DNA of 64,000 nt from Bradyrhizobium diazoefficiens (GCF_016616235.1 NZ_CP067100.1:4833001-4897000); one strand, 5' to 3'. Positions 28,192-37,940 are shown, counted from the first letter of the stretch. The notes: generated from the sequence alone by a model not told the origin. Translations and numbers: made by a program.

Positions 28192-28309
28192 TCCGGCGCC
28201 AATCTGTGTATACCACCCGATTGTCCTTGCCGCGTCCGATGCTTAGATTGCTCCGACAGCACCGCTGAGCAAAGGTGCACCCGTTGCCGTCAATGACAAG
28301 GCGTTTGGT

Positions 28310-29344
28310 ATGAACGGATCTCCTGCGAGCCCCCGCGCCGCGTTGTCGAGCGCCATGACCGATCCGTTCGGGCGGACCATCTCTTACCTGCGCGTGTCCG
28401 TCACCGACCGCTGCGATCTGCGCTGCTTCTACTGCATGTCGGAAGACATGACGTTCCTGCCCAAGGCGGACCTGCTGACGCTGGAAGAACTCGACCGGCT
28501 CTGCTCGGCCTTTATCGCCAAGGGCGTGAAGAAGCTGCGGCTCACCGGCGGCGAACCCCTGGTCCGCCGCAACGTGATGACGCTGGTGCGCTCGCTGTCG
28601 CGGCACCTTAAGAGCGGCGCCCTGAACGAGCTGACGCTGACCACCAACGGCACCCAGCTTGCGAAATACGCGCAGGAGCTCGCCGACTGCGGCGTCCGCC
28701 GCATCAACGTCTCGCTCGACACGCTCGATCCCAAGAAATTCCGCGAGATCACCCGCTGGGGCGAGATCGACAAGGTGATGGAAGGCATCGAGGCCGCGCG
28801 CGCCGCGGGCCTCGCCGTGAAGATCAACGCGGTGGCGCTGAAGAACCTCAACGAGGACGAGTTGCCCGAGCTGATGCGCTGGGCCCACCGCAAGGGCATG
28901 GGCCTGACGCTGATCGAGGTGATGCCGATGGGCGAGATCGGCTCCGGCCGCATCGACCAGTATCTGCCGCTGTCGCTGGTGCGCGCGCGCCTCGCCCAGC
29001 AGTTCACGTTGACGGACCTCGCCGAGAGTACGGGCGGCCCGGCGCGCTATGTCAGCGTCGCCGAGACCGGTGGCAAGCTCGGCTTCATCACGCCGATGAC
29101 CCATAATTTCTGCGAATCCTGCAACCGGGTGCGCGTCACCTGCACCGGCACGCTGCACACCTGCCTCGGCCACGAGGACGCCTCGGACCTGCGCAAACCT
29201 CTGCGTGCATCGGATGACGACATGCTGCTTGCGGATGCGATCGACCGCGCCATCGGGCTGAAGCCCAAGGGCCACGATTTCATCATCGACCGCCGTCACG
29301 ACCGCCCCAGCGTTTCCAGGCACATGAGCGTCACCGGCGGCTGA
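28310..29344 (+). CDS. moaA: GTP 3',8-cyclase (molybdenum cofactor biosynthesis)
   Basis: Radical SAM enzyme that, with MoaC, converts GTP to cyclic pyranopterin monophosphate. 344 residues. The SAM cluster [19 protein letters not shown], and the C-terminal second 4Fe-4S set in [19 protein letters not shown] are present. The chain ends in Gly-Gly, as in active MoaA. About 15 residues at the N-terminus are non-conserved; an internal ATG (MTDPFGRT) is an alternative start. It is apparently a single-gene unit. Confidence 0.95.
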   Translation: MNGSPASPRAALSSAMTDPFGRTISYLRVSVTDRCDLRCFYCMSEDMTFLPKADLLTLEELDRLCSAFIAKGVKKLRLTGGEPLVRRNVMTLVRSLSRHLKSGALNELTLTTNGTQLAKYAQELADCGVRRINVSLDTLDPKKFREITRWGEIDKVMEGIEAARAAGLAVKINAVALKNLNEDELPELMRWAHRKGMGLTLIEVMPMGEIGSGRIDQYLPLSLVRARLAQQFTLTDLAESTGGPARYVSVAETGGKLGFITPMTHNFCESCNRVRVTCTGTLHTCLGHEDASDLRKPLRASDDDMLLADAIDRAIGLKPKGHDFIIDRRHDRPSVSRHMSVTGG

Positions 29345-29669
29345 CGGATTCGCGCCAGCGCCGCTAACCCAAGCCTTTGCGATCTTAAGCTTTTGCAATC
29401 TTAAGCTTTTGACCTGGCGTCAATTTGTCCATTTTCCGATTGACGGCACGTGACGCCGCTGATTTGGTGCGACCGCCTTTGCTTGCCCGGCAACATAAGC
29501 CGGCCCGCCCGTTGGCGGTCGCGGTCAAGACGGCAAGGCACGAGGGGAGGACTGACGCCGCAATCGCTCCGGACGACGATCCGTGCGGTCGCGTGCTTTT
29601 CGCACGCCGGCCCGGCGATGCGCGCTGAAGCCTCCCGTAAAGTGTTAGGCCGCGACGGAGATGAAGTAG
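29345..29669. other. Intergenic region with a short tandem repeat
   Basis: 325 bp between moaA and the TRAP genes. A two-copy imperfect tandem repeat of TTGCGATCTTAAGCTT occurs at about 29,377-29,410. No gene or clear terminator was found; the TRAP promoter must lie here. Confidence 0.4.
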
Positions 29670-30209
29670 ATGCGTCCATTGCTGGCGGTGAGCAACGCCA
29701 TCGACGCCCTCAATGAAAAGATTGGGTACGTCTGTAACCTGCTCGTGCTTCTCGCGTGCCTGGTTAGCGCGGCCAACGCCATGATCCGCTACGCCTTCAG
29801 CAACTCCTCGAACGGCTGGCTGGAGCTGCAATGGTACATGTTCGCGATCCTGGTGATGTTCGGATCGTCCTACACCTTCAAGCGCAACGAGCACGTGCGG
29901 GTTGAGATCTTCTATCTGACCCTGTCCGAACGCGGCCAGCTCTGGCTCGACCTGATCGGCACGCTGTTCTTCCTGATCCCCTCCTGTCTCCTGCTCGCCT
30001 ATCTGTCGTGGCCGTTCTTCATGCAGGCCTATAACGTCGGCGAGATGTCGGGCAATGCCGGCGGCCTGGTCCGCTGGCCGATCAAGTTCGTGATCCCGGC
30101 CGGCTTCGTGATGCTGGCTCTCCAGGGTGTTTCCGAAGTCATCAAGCGTATCGCGGCTCTCCAGGGCTATGTGACGATCGACGCCAAGTACGAGAGGCCG
30201 ACCCAATGA
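29670..30209 (+). CDS. TRAP transporter small permease (DctQ type)
   Basis: 179 residues with four TM helices (NLLVLLACLVSAANAMIRY, WYMFAILVMFGSSYTFKRNEHVRVEIF, IGTLFFLIPSCLLLAYLSWPF, FVIPAGFVMLALQGVSEVI). The central SYTFKRNEHVRVE motif is typical of DctQ. It overlaps dctM by 4 bp. Works with DctM and a periplasmic binding protein as a sodium-coupled importer; the binding proteins are probably the two TakP-like genes at 35.6 and 39 kb. Confidence 0.92.
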   Translation: MRPLLAVSNAIDALNEKIGYVCNLLVLLACLVSAANAMIRYAFSNSSNGWLELQWYMFAILVMFGSSYTFKRNEHVRVEIFYLTLSERGQLWLDLIGTLFFLIPSCLLLAYLSWPFFMQAYNVGEMSGNAGGLVRWPIKFVIPAGFVMLALQGVSEVIKRIAALQGYVTIDAKYERPTQ

Positions 30210-31807
30210 TTACGCTGGAAATGATGCCGCCGTTGATGTTCGGCGGCCTGGTTCTGGCGATGCTGATCGGCTTCCCCGTCGCGTTCACGCTGGCGGCCGT
30301 CGGCCTCTCCTTCGGCTTCCTCGCCATCCATCTCGGTTTCTTCGACCTCAACTTCCTCCAGGCGATTCCCGGCCGCGTGTTCGGCAGCGTGCTCTCCAAC
30401 GAGCTGCTGCTCGCGATCCCGTTCTTCACCTTCATGGGCGCCATACTAGAAAGATGCGGCCTCGCCGAGGACATGCTGGACTCGATGGGCCAGCTGTTCG
30501 GCCCGATCCGCGGCGGCCTCGGCTATTCCGTGATCATCGTCGGCTTCATCCTCGGCGCCATCACCGGCACGGTGGCGGCGCAGGTCATCGCCATGGCGCT
30601 GATCTCGATGCCGGTGATGATCCGCTACGGCTACAACATGCGCTACATCACCGGCGTGCTGGCGGCCTCCGGCACCATCACGCAGCTGGTACCGCCCTCG
30701 CTGGTCCTGATCGTGCTCGCCGACCAGCTCGGCAAGTCGGTCGGCGACATGTATCTCGGCGCCTGGGGCCCCTCGGTGTTCCAGATCCTGCTGTTCGCCG
30801 GCTACACGTTCGTGCTCGGCCTGATCAAGCCGGGCCACGTGCCGCCGGTGCCGCTGGAAGCGCGCACGCTGACCGGCTGGGCGCTGTGGAAGAAGTGCCT
30901 GATGGGCATCATCCCCTCCGCCGTGCTGATCTTCGTCGTGCTCGGCACCATGATGATGGGCCTTGCGACCCCGACGGAAGCCGGCGCCATGGGCGCGGTC
31001 GGCGCCATCGTGCTCGCCGCGATCCACCACAAGGACTTCACCTCGACCGACCGCAAGGTGCTGGTCGTCGGCGTCGTCGCCGCCGGCATCGGCACCATCG
31101 TCGCGATGCTGTTCACCGAAAACCTGATCTTCAAGCTCGCGTTCGCGGTGACCTACCTCGCGGTGGCCTGGATCTGCATCTCGGCCGCCCGCATCCCGGA
31201 CCTGCGCGACCTCATCAAGCAGGGCTATGAGTCCACCATGCGTCTCACCTGCATGGTGACCTTCATCCTGATCGGCTCGACCTGCTTCTCGGTGGTGTTC
31301 CTCGGCGTCTCCGGCGGCGTCTGGCTGGAGCATCTCTTGACCTCGCTGCCCGGCGGCGTCTGGGGCTTTTTGATCTTCATCAACCTCTTCATCTTCTTCC
31401 TGGCGTTCTTCCTCGACTTCTTCGAGATCGCCTTCATCATCCTGCCGATGATCGCGCCGATCGCGCAGAAGATCCTGGGACCGGTCGTCGGCGACGGGCC
31501 GGCGCTGATCTGGTTCGGCGTCATGCTCTGCGTCAACATGCAGACCTCCTTCCTGCATCCGCCGTTCGGCTTTGCGCTGTTCTACCTGCGCGGCGTCGCG
31601 CCGAAGGAAGTGAAGAGTTCCGACATCTATTGGGGCGCGATGCCCTGGATCGGCCTGCAGATGATCATGGTGCTGATCGTGATCGCCTTCCCCATCACGG
31701 TGACCGGCCTGCTGGACAAGCCGCTCAACGTCGACCTCGACAAGGTCAAGATCGAGGTCCCGCAGATCGACCTGCCGCCGCTGGATCTCGGCCCGCCGCA
31801 GAAGTAG
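30206..31807 (+). CDS. TRAP transporter large permease (DctM type)
   Basis: 533 residues, longer than the usual 430 because of an extra hydrophobic segment in the middle (about 280-340) and a Pro-rich tail. Conserved pieces: AIPFFTFMGAILERCGLAEDMLD, GAITGTVAAQVIAMALISMPVM, GIIPSAVLIFVVLGTMMMGLATPTEAGAMGAVGA, and the C-terminal FLHPPFGFALFYLRGVAP. The large subunit carries the sodium-coupled transport path. Coupled to dctQ by a 4-bp overlap. The long form is typical of TakP-type TRAP systems. Confidence 0.92.
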   Translation: MITLEMMPPLMFGGLVLAMLIGFPVAFTLAAVGLSFGFLAIHLGFFDLNFLQAIPGRVFGSVLSNELLLAIPFFTFMGAILERCGLAEDMLDSMGQLFGPIRGGLGYSVIIVGFILGAITGTVAAQVIAMALISMPVMIRYGYNMRYITGVLAASGTITQLVPPSLVLIVLADQLGKSVGDMYLGAWGPSVFQILLFAGYTFVLGLIKPGHVPPVPLEARTLTGWALWKKCLMGIIPSAVLIFVVLGTMMMGLATPTEAGAMGAVGAIVLAAIHHKDFTSTDRKVLVVGVVAAGIGTIVAMLFTENLIFKLAFAVTYLAVAWICISAARIPDLRDLIKQGYESTMRLTCMVTFILIGSTCFSVVFLGVSGGVWLEHLLTSLPGGVWGFLIFINLFIFFLAFFLDFFEIAFIILPMIAPIAQKILGPVVGDGPALIWFGVMLCVNMQTSFLHPPFGFALFYLRGVAPKEVKSSDIYWGAMPWIGLQMIMVLIVIAFPITVTGLLDKPLNVDLDKVKIEVPQIDLPPLDLGPPQK

Positions 31808-31824
31808 CGGTCGCGCCCCTCGTC

Positions 31825-31852
31825 GTCATGCTCCGTCCCGGCGGAGCATGAC
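31825..31852 (+). terminator. Perfect hairpin after the TRAP permease genes
   Basis: GTCATGCTCCG and its exact complement flank a 6-nt loop, 18 bp past the dctM stop. No T-run follows, so it may be a dispersed palindromic repeat rather than a classic terminator. Confidence 0.5.
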
Positions 31853-31916
31853 GCGCGTGACACGTGCGGCAAACACGGGCATACCGGACGTTCCTCAAGC
31901 TTTGGGAACGCTGCGC

Positions 31917-33203
31917 ATGGCCCGACTGCATCCTGCTCCGCTCGCCGGTTCGCTAATTGCCTCGCTCTGGCTCGCCTGTGCCGCCACCGTGGCGCATGCC
32001 GAGCCGGTGGCCGATGTTCAGGCGCTGGCGCAGAAGGAGCAGCAGCCGCTGCTCGACACCCTGCGCGATCTCGTCAACATCGAAACCGGCAGCAGGGACA
32101 TCGAGGGCCTGAACGTGATCGCAGGCCGCGTCGCCGACCAGCTCAAGCAGCTCGGCGGCACGGTAGAGATCATGCAGCCGACCGACATCTATCGCCTCGA
32201 CGACACGCCCGGCAAGATCGGCCCGGCCGTCCACGCCGTGTTTAGGGGTACCGGTACCAAGAAGATCATGCTGATCGCCCACATGGATACGGTGTACCTG
32301 AAGGGCATGCTGAAGGACCAGCCGTTCCGGATCGACGGCGACAAGGCCTACGGCCTCGGCATTGCCGACGACAAGCAAGGCGTCGCGCTCATTCTCCACA
32401 CCGTCGCGATGCTGCAGAAGCTGAATTTCAAAGACTACGGCACGCTCACGGTGCTCACCAACGGCGATGAGGAAATCTCCTCGCCAGGCTGGCGCAGCAC
32501 CATCACCAAATTCGCTTCCGATCAGGACGTGGTGTTCTCGTTCGAAGGCGGCGGCACCGACGGCACGCTGCGGCTCGCCACCAGCGGCATCGGCTCGGCC
32601 TATCTCTCGGTGACTGGCCGATCGTCGCATGCGGGCGCAAGGCCCGAGGGCGGCATCAACGCGCTTTACGAGCTCTCGCACCAGGTCCTGCAGATGAAGG
32701 ACCTGTCCAAACCCGAGCAGGGCCTGAAGCTGAACTGGACAGTTTCCAAGGCCGGAACCAACCGCAACGTGATCCCTGCCGAAGCCACCGCGCAAGCCGA
32801 TGCACGCGCCTTGAAGGTGTCGGATTTCGACGAGCTGGAGAAGACGCTCCAGGAGAAGATCAAAAATCACCTGCTGCCGGATTCCAAGGTCCAGCTGAAA
32901 TTCGAGGTGCGCCGTCCGCCGTTGGAGGCCAACGAGGCCTCGCGCCGCGTGGCGGCCTACGGCAAAACCATCTATGAGGAGATCGGATTGCCGCTGAAGG
33001 TCGACGAGAAGGCAACCGGCGGCGGCACGGATGCTGCCTTTGCCGCGCTTGAGACCAAGGGCGCCGTGATCGAAGGCATGGGCCTGTCGGGCTTTGGCGC
33101 GCACTCCAATGACGCCGAATATGTGAAGATCGACAGCATCGTGCCGCGTCTTTACCTGACCACGCGCATGATCATGGATCTGTCGACCGGCAAGCTGAAA
33201 TAA
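31917..33203 (+). CDS. Exported M20-family metallopeptidase (carboxypeptidase G2-like)
   Basis: 428 residues from MARLHPAPLAGSLIASLWLACAATVAHA, a signal peptide. Zinc ligands and catalytic residues are visible: IAHMDTVY (His, Asp), GLGIADDKQGVA (bridging Asp), NGDEEISSPG (catalytic Glu then Glu), FGAHSNDAEYV (late His). A dimerisation domain lies between. Carboxypeptidase G2-like enzymes remove C-terminal glutamate from folates and peptides; the true substrate here is unknown. Its location after TRAP permeases suggests periplasmic release of an amino or oxo acid for uptake, an inference only. Its 3' end overlaps the kinase gene on the other strand. Confidence 0.88.
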   Translation: MARLHPAPLAGSLIASLWLACAATVAHAEPVADVQALAQKEQQPLLDTLRDLVNIETGSRDIEGLNVIAGRVADQLKQLGGTVEIMQPTDIYRLDDTPGKIGPAVHAVFRGTGTKKIMLIAHMDTVYLKGMLKDQPFRIDGDKAYGLGIADDKQGVALILHTVAMLQKLNFKDYGTLTVLTNGDEEISSPGWRSTITKFASDQDVVFSFEGGGTDGTLRLATSGIGSAYLSVTGRSSHAGARPEGGINALYELSHQVLQMKDLSKPEQGLKLNWTVSKAGTNRNVIPAEATAQADARALKVSDFDELEKTLQEKIKNHLLPDSKVQLKFEVRRPPLEANEASRRVAAYGKTIYEEIGLPLKVDEKATGGGTDAAFAALETKGAVIEGMGLSGFGAHSNDAEYVKIDSIVPRLYLTTRMIMDLSTGKLK

Positions 33204-34602
33204 CGGCCTTTCTCCCTTTTCCTTCTCCCCTTGAGGGAGAGGGTGCGGCAGCGCTCTTGTCCGCCAGCCTGAATCGCAGCGTGAACTCGGCACCGCCGCC
33301 GGGGAGATTGTCGACCGCAACCGTCGCGTCATGATCCTCGGCGACGCCCCGCACGATCGAAAGGCCAAGGCCCGCGCCGTCAGAGCGCTGGCGGTCGGCC
33401 CGCCAGAAGCGCTGAAAGATCAGGTCGCGCTCGGCCTCGGTGATGCCAGGGCCGCAGTCGCGCACGCGCACCGAACCGTCGTCCCCCACTTCGACGTCGA
33501 CCGCCGTATTCTTCGCCGTGAACTTGATGGCGTTTTCGGCGAGATTGAAGATCGCCCGTTGGAGCATCTCGGCATTGCCGTGGATCAGCACCGGCGCATC
33601 GGTGCCCCTCAGCGCGATGTCCTTGTGCTGGGCGATCGCGAGCGGCGCGATCGAACCGACCACCTCGGCGCAGACGGCGCGCAGATCCGCGGTCTCGCCG
33701 GGATCGAGCACCAGCGTGTCGAGCTCGGCGATCTCCAGGAGCTGGGCGACGATCCGGCTCATGCCTTCGATGTCGTCATGCAGCGCCTGCCTCGTGGCGC
33801 TGTCGCCGAGCGTCTCGATCCGCGTCCGCAGGATCGTCAGCGGCGTGCGCAGCTGGTGGGCGGCATCGGCCGTGAACTGCCGCTGCACGCGAAAGCCGTC
33901 CTCGAGGCGGTCGAGCGCCTGGTTGACCGCGGTGACGAGCGGCAGGATCTCGCGCGGGATCTGCTCGGTCGGCAGGCGGATGTCGGTGCGTGCCGGGCCG
34001 ATATTGCTGGCCTCCTCGGACGCCTTCCACAGCGGCGCGATCGCGCGGCGGAAGATGACGATATCGATGCCGAGCAGGATCAGCAGGACCGGAATGGTGA
34101 TCCATCCGACCCGCCGGAAGAAGTTCGAGATGATGTCGTCGATGATGACGTCGCGGTGCGCGAGGTCCTCGGCGACGCGGATGCGCACGACCTTGCCGTC
34201 GATGATGCGAATGACGCTCGCACCGGAAATCGTCTCTGACAGCGGCGGCGCCTGGACCGCCGCGCCGGTCTTGCGGCGGGACGAAAACAACAAGCGGCCG
34301 TCGGCATCGCGAATATCGTACAGATACCGGCCGTAGGCTTCCGAGTAGAGACCACGAAGGCTGTCCGGCAGATTGAACGTCAACTGCCCGTCCGGCTGCG
34401 CCACGATGCGCTCGGCGAGCACCTCGGCCTGCGCGCGCATGGCATCGCGGTGCAGCTGGTCGACTTCCGAATTGAGCAGCCAGAACAGCACCAGCGGCAG
34501 GAAGATCGCGACCACCGCGACCGCCACGATGTGCAGGAACACGATGCGCCAGATCAGCGACTTGAATGTCGGCGATCGGCCATAGGCCGGCGCGGCGGCC
34601 AC
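33172..34602 (-). CDS. Sensor histidine kinase, TctE/QseC-like
   Basis: 476 residues. TM1 at about 20-43, a periplasmic region of about 120 residues, TM2 at about 168-188, HAMP, H-box FTADAAHQLRTPLTIL, HATPase motifs NLAENAIKFTA, DCGPGITEAE and GAGLGLSIVRGV. The last 25 residues (SAAAPSPSRGEGKGRKAV ...) come from an intergenic-repeat-like sequence and overlap the convergent peptidase gene by 32 bp, so the original stop was probably lost. It starts 1 bp after its response regulator. Confidence 0.9.
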   Translation of the reverse strand: MAAAPAYGRSPTFKSLIWRIVFLHIVAVAVVAIFLPLVLFWLLNSEVDQLHRDAMRAQAEVLAERIVAQPDGQLTFNLPDSLRGLYSEAYGRYLYDIRDADGRLLFSSRRKTGAAVQAPPLSETISGASVIRIIDGKVVRIRVAEDLAHRDVIIDDIISNFFRRVGWITIPVLLILLGIDIVIFRRAIAPLWKASEEASNIGPARTDIRLPTEQIPREILPLVTAVNQALDRLEDGFRVQRQFTADAAHQLRTPLTILRTRIETLGDSATRQALHDDIEGMSRIVAQLLEIAELDTLVLDPGETADLRAVCAEVVGSIAPLAIAQHKDIALRGTDAPVLIHGNAEMLQRAIFNLAENAIKFTAKNTAVDVEVGDDGSVRVRDCGPGITEAERDLIFQRFWRADRQRSDGAGLGLSIVRGVAEDHDATVAVDNLPGGGAEFTLRFRLADKSAAAPSPSRGEGKGRKAVISACRSTDP

Positions 34603-34603
34603 G

Positions 34604-35278
34604 CTATTTCTCCTCGGCCATGAGATAGCCGACGCCGCGGATGGTGTGGATCACGACCTTGGCGCCGTGTTCAGTGAGCTGCTTGCGCAATCGCGAGACG
34701 TAGACCTCGACCGCGTTGGAGGCGACCTCGCCTTCGAGGCCGAAGATGTGGTCCTCGACATTCTTCTTCGGCACCACCCGCCCCTGCCGGCGCAGCAAGA
34801 TCTCCAGCACCGAGGTTTCGCGCGCGGAGATGATCCGCGGCTGGTCGTCGACGAAGATCTGGCGGCTCTCGGTGTCGTAGACGAGGTTGGCGAGAGACAG
34901 CGAGCGGCCGAGCAGCTGGCCCGGCCGGCGCAGGATCGCCTCCAGCCGCGCCACCAGTTCCTCCATCGCGAACGGCTTTGCCAGATAATCGTCGGCGCCG
35001 CTGCGCAGGCCGCTGACGCGATCCTGCAGGCCGCCGCGCGCGGTCAGCACCAGCACCGGCAGCGGCTCCATCTGGCGGCGCAGCTCGCGCAGCACCGACA
35101 GCCCGTCGCCGTCCGGCAGGCCGAGGTCGAGGATCATCGCGGCATAGCTGACGCTGCTGACGGCCTCGCGCGCCTCGGCGGCGCTGCCCACGACGTCGCT
35201 CTCATAGCCGGCCGCCGCCAGCCCGCTGGCCACAAGCCGCGACAGCTCGGCATTGTCCTCGACGATCAGAAGGCGCAT
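34604..35278 (-). CDS. OmpR-family response regulator, TctD/QseB-like
   Basis: 224 residues from MRLLIVEDNAELSRLV. Receiver domain with Asp in AMILDLGLPDGDG, Thr in VLTARGG, Lys in YLAKPFAMEE; C-terminal winged helix (ISARETSVLEILLRRQG, VEVYVSRLRKQL, IRGVGYLM). TctD-type regulators often control carboxylate uptake, which fits the surrounding TRAP genes. Immediately upstream of the kinase in one operon. Confidence 0.92.
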   Translation of the reverse strand: MRLLIVEDNAELSRLVASGLAAAGYESDVVGSAAEAREAVSSVSYAAMILDLGLPDGDGLSVLRELRRQMEPLPVLVLTARGGLQDRVSGLRSGADDYLAKPFAMEELVARLEAILRRPGQLLGRSLSLANLVYDTESRQIFVDDQPRIISARETSVLEILLRRQGRVVPKKNVEDHIFGLEGEVASNAVEVYVSRLRKQLTEHGAKVVIHTIRGVGYLMAEEK

Positions 35279-35568
35279 CGTAGTCCCGACGGATGTTCCG
35301 GTGTCCCCGCGCGGCTCGCGCCGCTTCCGGCTCTCTTCCACCATTCCGCCCGCTTCGGCCAGCGAAAAAGTGCCCGGCGGCCGGCCGCCCGGTCAGGTTC
35401 GTGTAAGCCGGACGGGAACGCCTCGTCTGCGAAACAGCCACGATGGACTAACGTCCCGCCGTGACGGCGTCCTACCGCGCTCCCCGCTATTTCGTCGCCG
35501 CCAGCTCCGATTGTAGCTGTAGCAGCAACGCCCCGGAGCCTACATCCCGGGGCGCTGCATTCGACCGA

Positions 35569-36657
35569 TCAGCTCTGCGAGCGCCGCGCCATGAAGATGT
35601 CGTAGCCGACTTCGGCGACCTGGAACCAGGCGTAGCCGTCGCCGGAGAATTTTGCCAGGGAATCGTGCACCTTCTTGAAGTTGGCGTTGCTCGCGCCGAC
35701 CTCGGCATGCAGCTCCTTGGCCGCCTTGTAGCAGGCATCCATGATCGAGGGCGAGAAGGCGTGCAGCTTGGTGCCGCTTGCGAGCAGCTTCTTCAGCGCC
35801 AGCGGATTGGCGGCGTCGTAGCGCGCCATCATGTAGTTGTTGGCGTAGTGGCCGGCCTGCTCGAGCACGCTCTGGTAATATTTCGGCAGCGCGTTCCATT
35901 TGTCGAGATTGACGAAGGCGAGCAGCATCGGCCCACCCTCCCACCAGCCGGGATAGTAGTAATGCGGCGCGATCTTGTAGAAGCCGAGCTTCTCGTCGTC
36001 ATAGGGGCCGACCCATTCGGCGGCGTCGATCGTGCCCTTCTCCAGCGCCGGGTAGATGTCGCCGCCGGCGAGCTGCTGCGGCACCACGCCGAGCTTCTGG
36101 AGCACGCGGCCGGCGAAGCCACCGATGCGGAATTTCATCCCGCTGAGATCCTCGGGCGTGTTGACCTCTTTCCTGAACCAGCCGCCCATCTGGCAGCCGG
36201 TGTTGCCGGCGAGCAGCGAGACGACGTTGTAGCTCTTGTAGAACTCGTTGAGCACCTCGCGCCCGCCGCCCTGCATGTACCAGGCCTGGTTGATGCGCAT
36301 GTTGGGGCCGAACGGCACCGAGGAGCCGAAGGTGAAGGTCGGATCCTTGCCGAAATAATAGTAGGACGCGGTGTGGCCGATCTCGCAGGTGGCGTTCTGC
36401 ACGGCATCGAGCACCTGGAGGCCCGGCACGATCTCGCCGGCCGCGAAAGTCTGGATCTGGAATTTGTTGTCGGTCGCCTCCGCAACCATCTTGCTCATCA
36501 TCTCGGCGCCGCCATAGAGCGTGTCGAGCGATTTCGGCCAGCTCGTCGGCATGCGCCATTTGATTTCCGGCATCGTCTGCGCGATCGCGGGAGCAGCTAA
36601 CGTGGCGGCGCCGGCCGCACCAAGTCCTGTAACCTTGATGAAGTCTCTTCTCTTCAT
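35569..36657 (-). CDS. TRAP substrate-binding protein, TakP-like (copy 1)
   Basis: 362 residues with a Tat-type signal (MKRRDFIKVTGLGAAGAATL). The DctP-superfamily fold is shown by [87 protein letters not shown] and YYYPGWWEGGP. The last two motifs recall TakP, the 2-oxoacid-binding protein of Rhodobacter. It binds its ligand in the periplasm and hands it to DctQ/DctM. A close paralogue lies at 38,991; the two are separated by unrelated genes. Confidence 0.9.
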   Translation of the reverse strand: MKRRDFIKVTGLGAAGAATLAAPAIAQTMPEIKWRMPTSWPKSLDTLYGGAEMMSKMVAEATDNKFQIQTFAAGEIVPGLQVLDAVQNATCEIGHTASYYYFGKDPTFTFGSSVPFGPNMRINQAWYMQGGGREVLNEFYKSYNVVSLLAGNTGCQMGGWFRKEVNTPEDLSGMKFRIGGFAGRVLQKLGVVPQQLAGGDIYPALEKGTIDAAEWVGPYDDEKLGFYKIAPHYYYPGWWEGGPMLLAFVNLDKWNALPKYYQSVLEQAGHYANNYMMARYDAANPLALKKLLASGTKLHAFSPSIMDACYKAAKELHAEVGASNANFKKVHDSLAKFSGDGYAWFQVAEVGYDIFMARRSQS

Positions 36658-36872
36658 GGTGTCCTACCCTGATGGATGGTGATTGTGAGCCTTCTTGCCG
36701 AGGCTTGAGCGCAGCATGGCGCAGCGCCGGGTCGAACGCCATCGTGATCGCACTGCGGCAAAGAAAAAGCCGGCCCTGAGATTGGGGGTGGGCTGCTTTG
36801 GCCGGATGACCGGCCCTCGTTAGTCGGTAAGTCCGAGGGTCCGCTTGTGGGCCCAAGCGGCCTCATCCTGCC

Positions 36873-37103
36873 TCAAGCTGGCTGGAAGCAACGTCCCGGC
36901 GTTCCGGCTTCAAAAGTGCCGCGAGCAATAGCGGTGCCATCGACCAGCAATTTGACGTCCAGAACAAGGAAACCTGTCAGGGTAATGGATGATGCGGCGA
37001 CCGGAATTGCCAGCGCCGCGAAGGCCAATTTGAGAGAGCGCTTTACCGGCATGGTGGAGAGCAGCATCAGCGGGTTGGCCAGCCAGCCGATATGCCCCAC
37101 CAA
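36873..37103 (-). pseudogene. Remnant of a small membrane protein
   Basis: The minus-strand frame reads VGHIGWLANPLMLLSTMPVKRSLKLAFAALAIPVAASS, a convincing TM pair, and continues upstream without a start until it runs into a palindromic repeat at 37,155-37,180. This suggests that the N-terminus was lost when the repeat inserted or recombined. The surrounding 556-bp gap (36,658-37,214) otherwise shows no gene. It might still be expressed from an internal GTG. Confidence 0.4.
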
Positions 37104-37154
37104 AATTCCCAGAGGTCCCCAGCGAAACCCATCGACAGCGCCCGACGTGAACGT

Positions 37155-37180
37155 GATGGGTTCGCTTCGCTCTACCCATC
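37155..37180. repeat. Palindromic Bradyrhizobium-type repeat
   Basis: GATGGGT and ACCCATC flank TCGCTTCGCTCT, a hairpin family dispersed in Bradyrhizobium. A second partial copy (GATGGGTTTCGCT on the minus strand) lies about 20 bp away at 37,122-37,134. Confidence 0.6.
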
Positions 37181-37214
37181 CTGCGCGCCAGACCGCCGCG
37201 GATTCGAGATGCTG

Positions 37215-37940
37215 CTAGCGGAAATTGCGTGCGTTGAGCGGATGCTTGTGATTGGGCACAGGACCAAATTCGCTGCGCGCTGAAAGCGAAAGCGGCTTTG
37301 TCGAGCACGAAACCATGTTCGTGCTGATATTCAGGTCGCAGTCGTCATAATCCAACCTCACCGGTCGCTTGCAGGTGTTCTTCAGGCTGTACCAGTTGAC
37401 GCCGGGAGCTTTCGGCCAGGCCTTCTCGACGACGCACTGGTTTGGATCTGATGGTGAAGCCGAACTGACCGGTGCTGGCGGCCGAACGGCACTTGCAGGT
37501 GCCGCGGCAACCGGCTTCGGCACGGGAGTCGCCGTCGGATCCGGCTGCGTTCGATCCACGCCAAGGATGTCGGCCGTCACGTTCTTCGCTGCTGAGCCAA
37601 GATCCCGGGAACGTGCGCTTGCCGGTGTCGCTCCGATCCGGACAGCGGTGGCGGCACCGCCATTGGTGGACATGGACTTGCCATCCGGCTCCAGCGTGTA
37701 ATTCCACGTCCCCCCGCTATTCGTATAGGTCAGTACGTTTCCCGAGCAGGTCCAGGTCCCCTGAACACAAGCCCAGTGCTCGCTGCACAACGCTCTGCCG
37801 TCAGGAAGGAGCGTGCCTCTGTTGCCACTGCCTGAATGTCGCCAGTCACCGATGAACTTGGCTGCGCAGCTCGACGGTGGAGCGGCCTCTGCAACCGCAG
37901 CGCCGGCAAGCAGGAAAAAAAGAACAACTGAATATCTCAT
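37215..37940 (-). CDS. Exported protein of unknown function
   Basis: 241 residues from MRYSVVLFFLLAGAAVAEAAP, a signal peptide. First half: a small beta-rich, lipocalin-like region (FIGDWRHSGSGNRGTLLPDGRALC ... LTYTNSGGTWNYTLEPDGKSM) with paired cysteines. A Pro/Ala linker follows, then a second cysteine-containing module (QCVVEKAWPKAPGVNWYSLKNTCKRPVRLDYDDCDL). Two-module secreted proteins of this kind are common and uncharacterised in rhizobia. Likely periplasmic or surface. Confidence 0.7.
   Translation of the reverse strand: MRYSVVLFFLLAGAAVAEAAPPSSCAAKFIGDWRHSGSGNRGTLLPDGRALCSEHWACVQGTWTCSGNVLTYTNSGGTWNYTLEPDGKSMSTNGGAATAVRIGATPASARSRDLGSAAKNVTADILGVDRTQPDPTATPVPKPVAAAPASAVRPPAPVSSASPSDPNQCVVEKAWPKAPGVNWYSLKNTCKRPVRLDYDDCDLNISTNMVSCSTKPLSLSARSEFGPVPNHKHPLNARNFR

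Noticed and set aside
29377..29410. Two-copy AT-rich tandem repeat after moaA as operator
   Set aside because: Only two imperfect copies, with no regulator nearby; kept only as an intergenic note.
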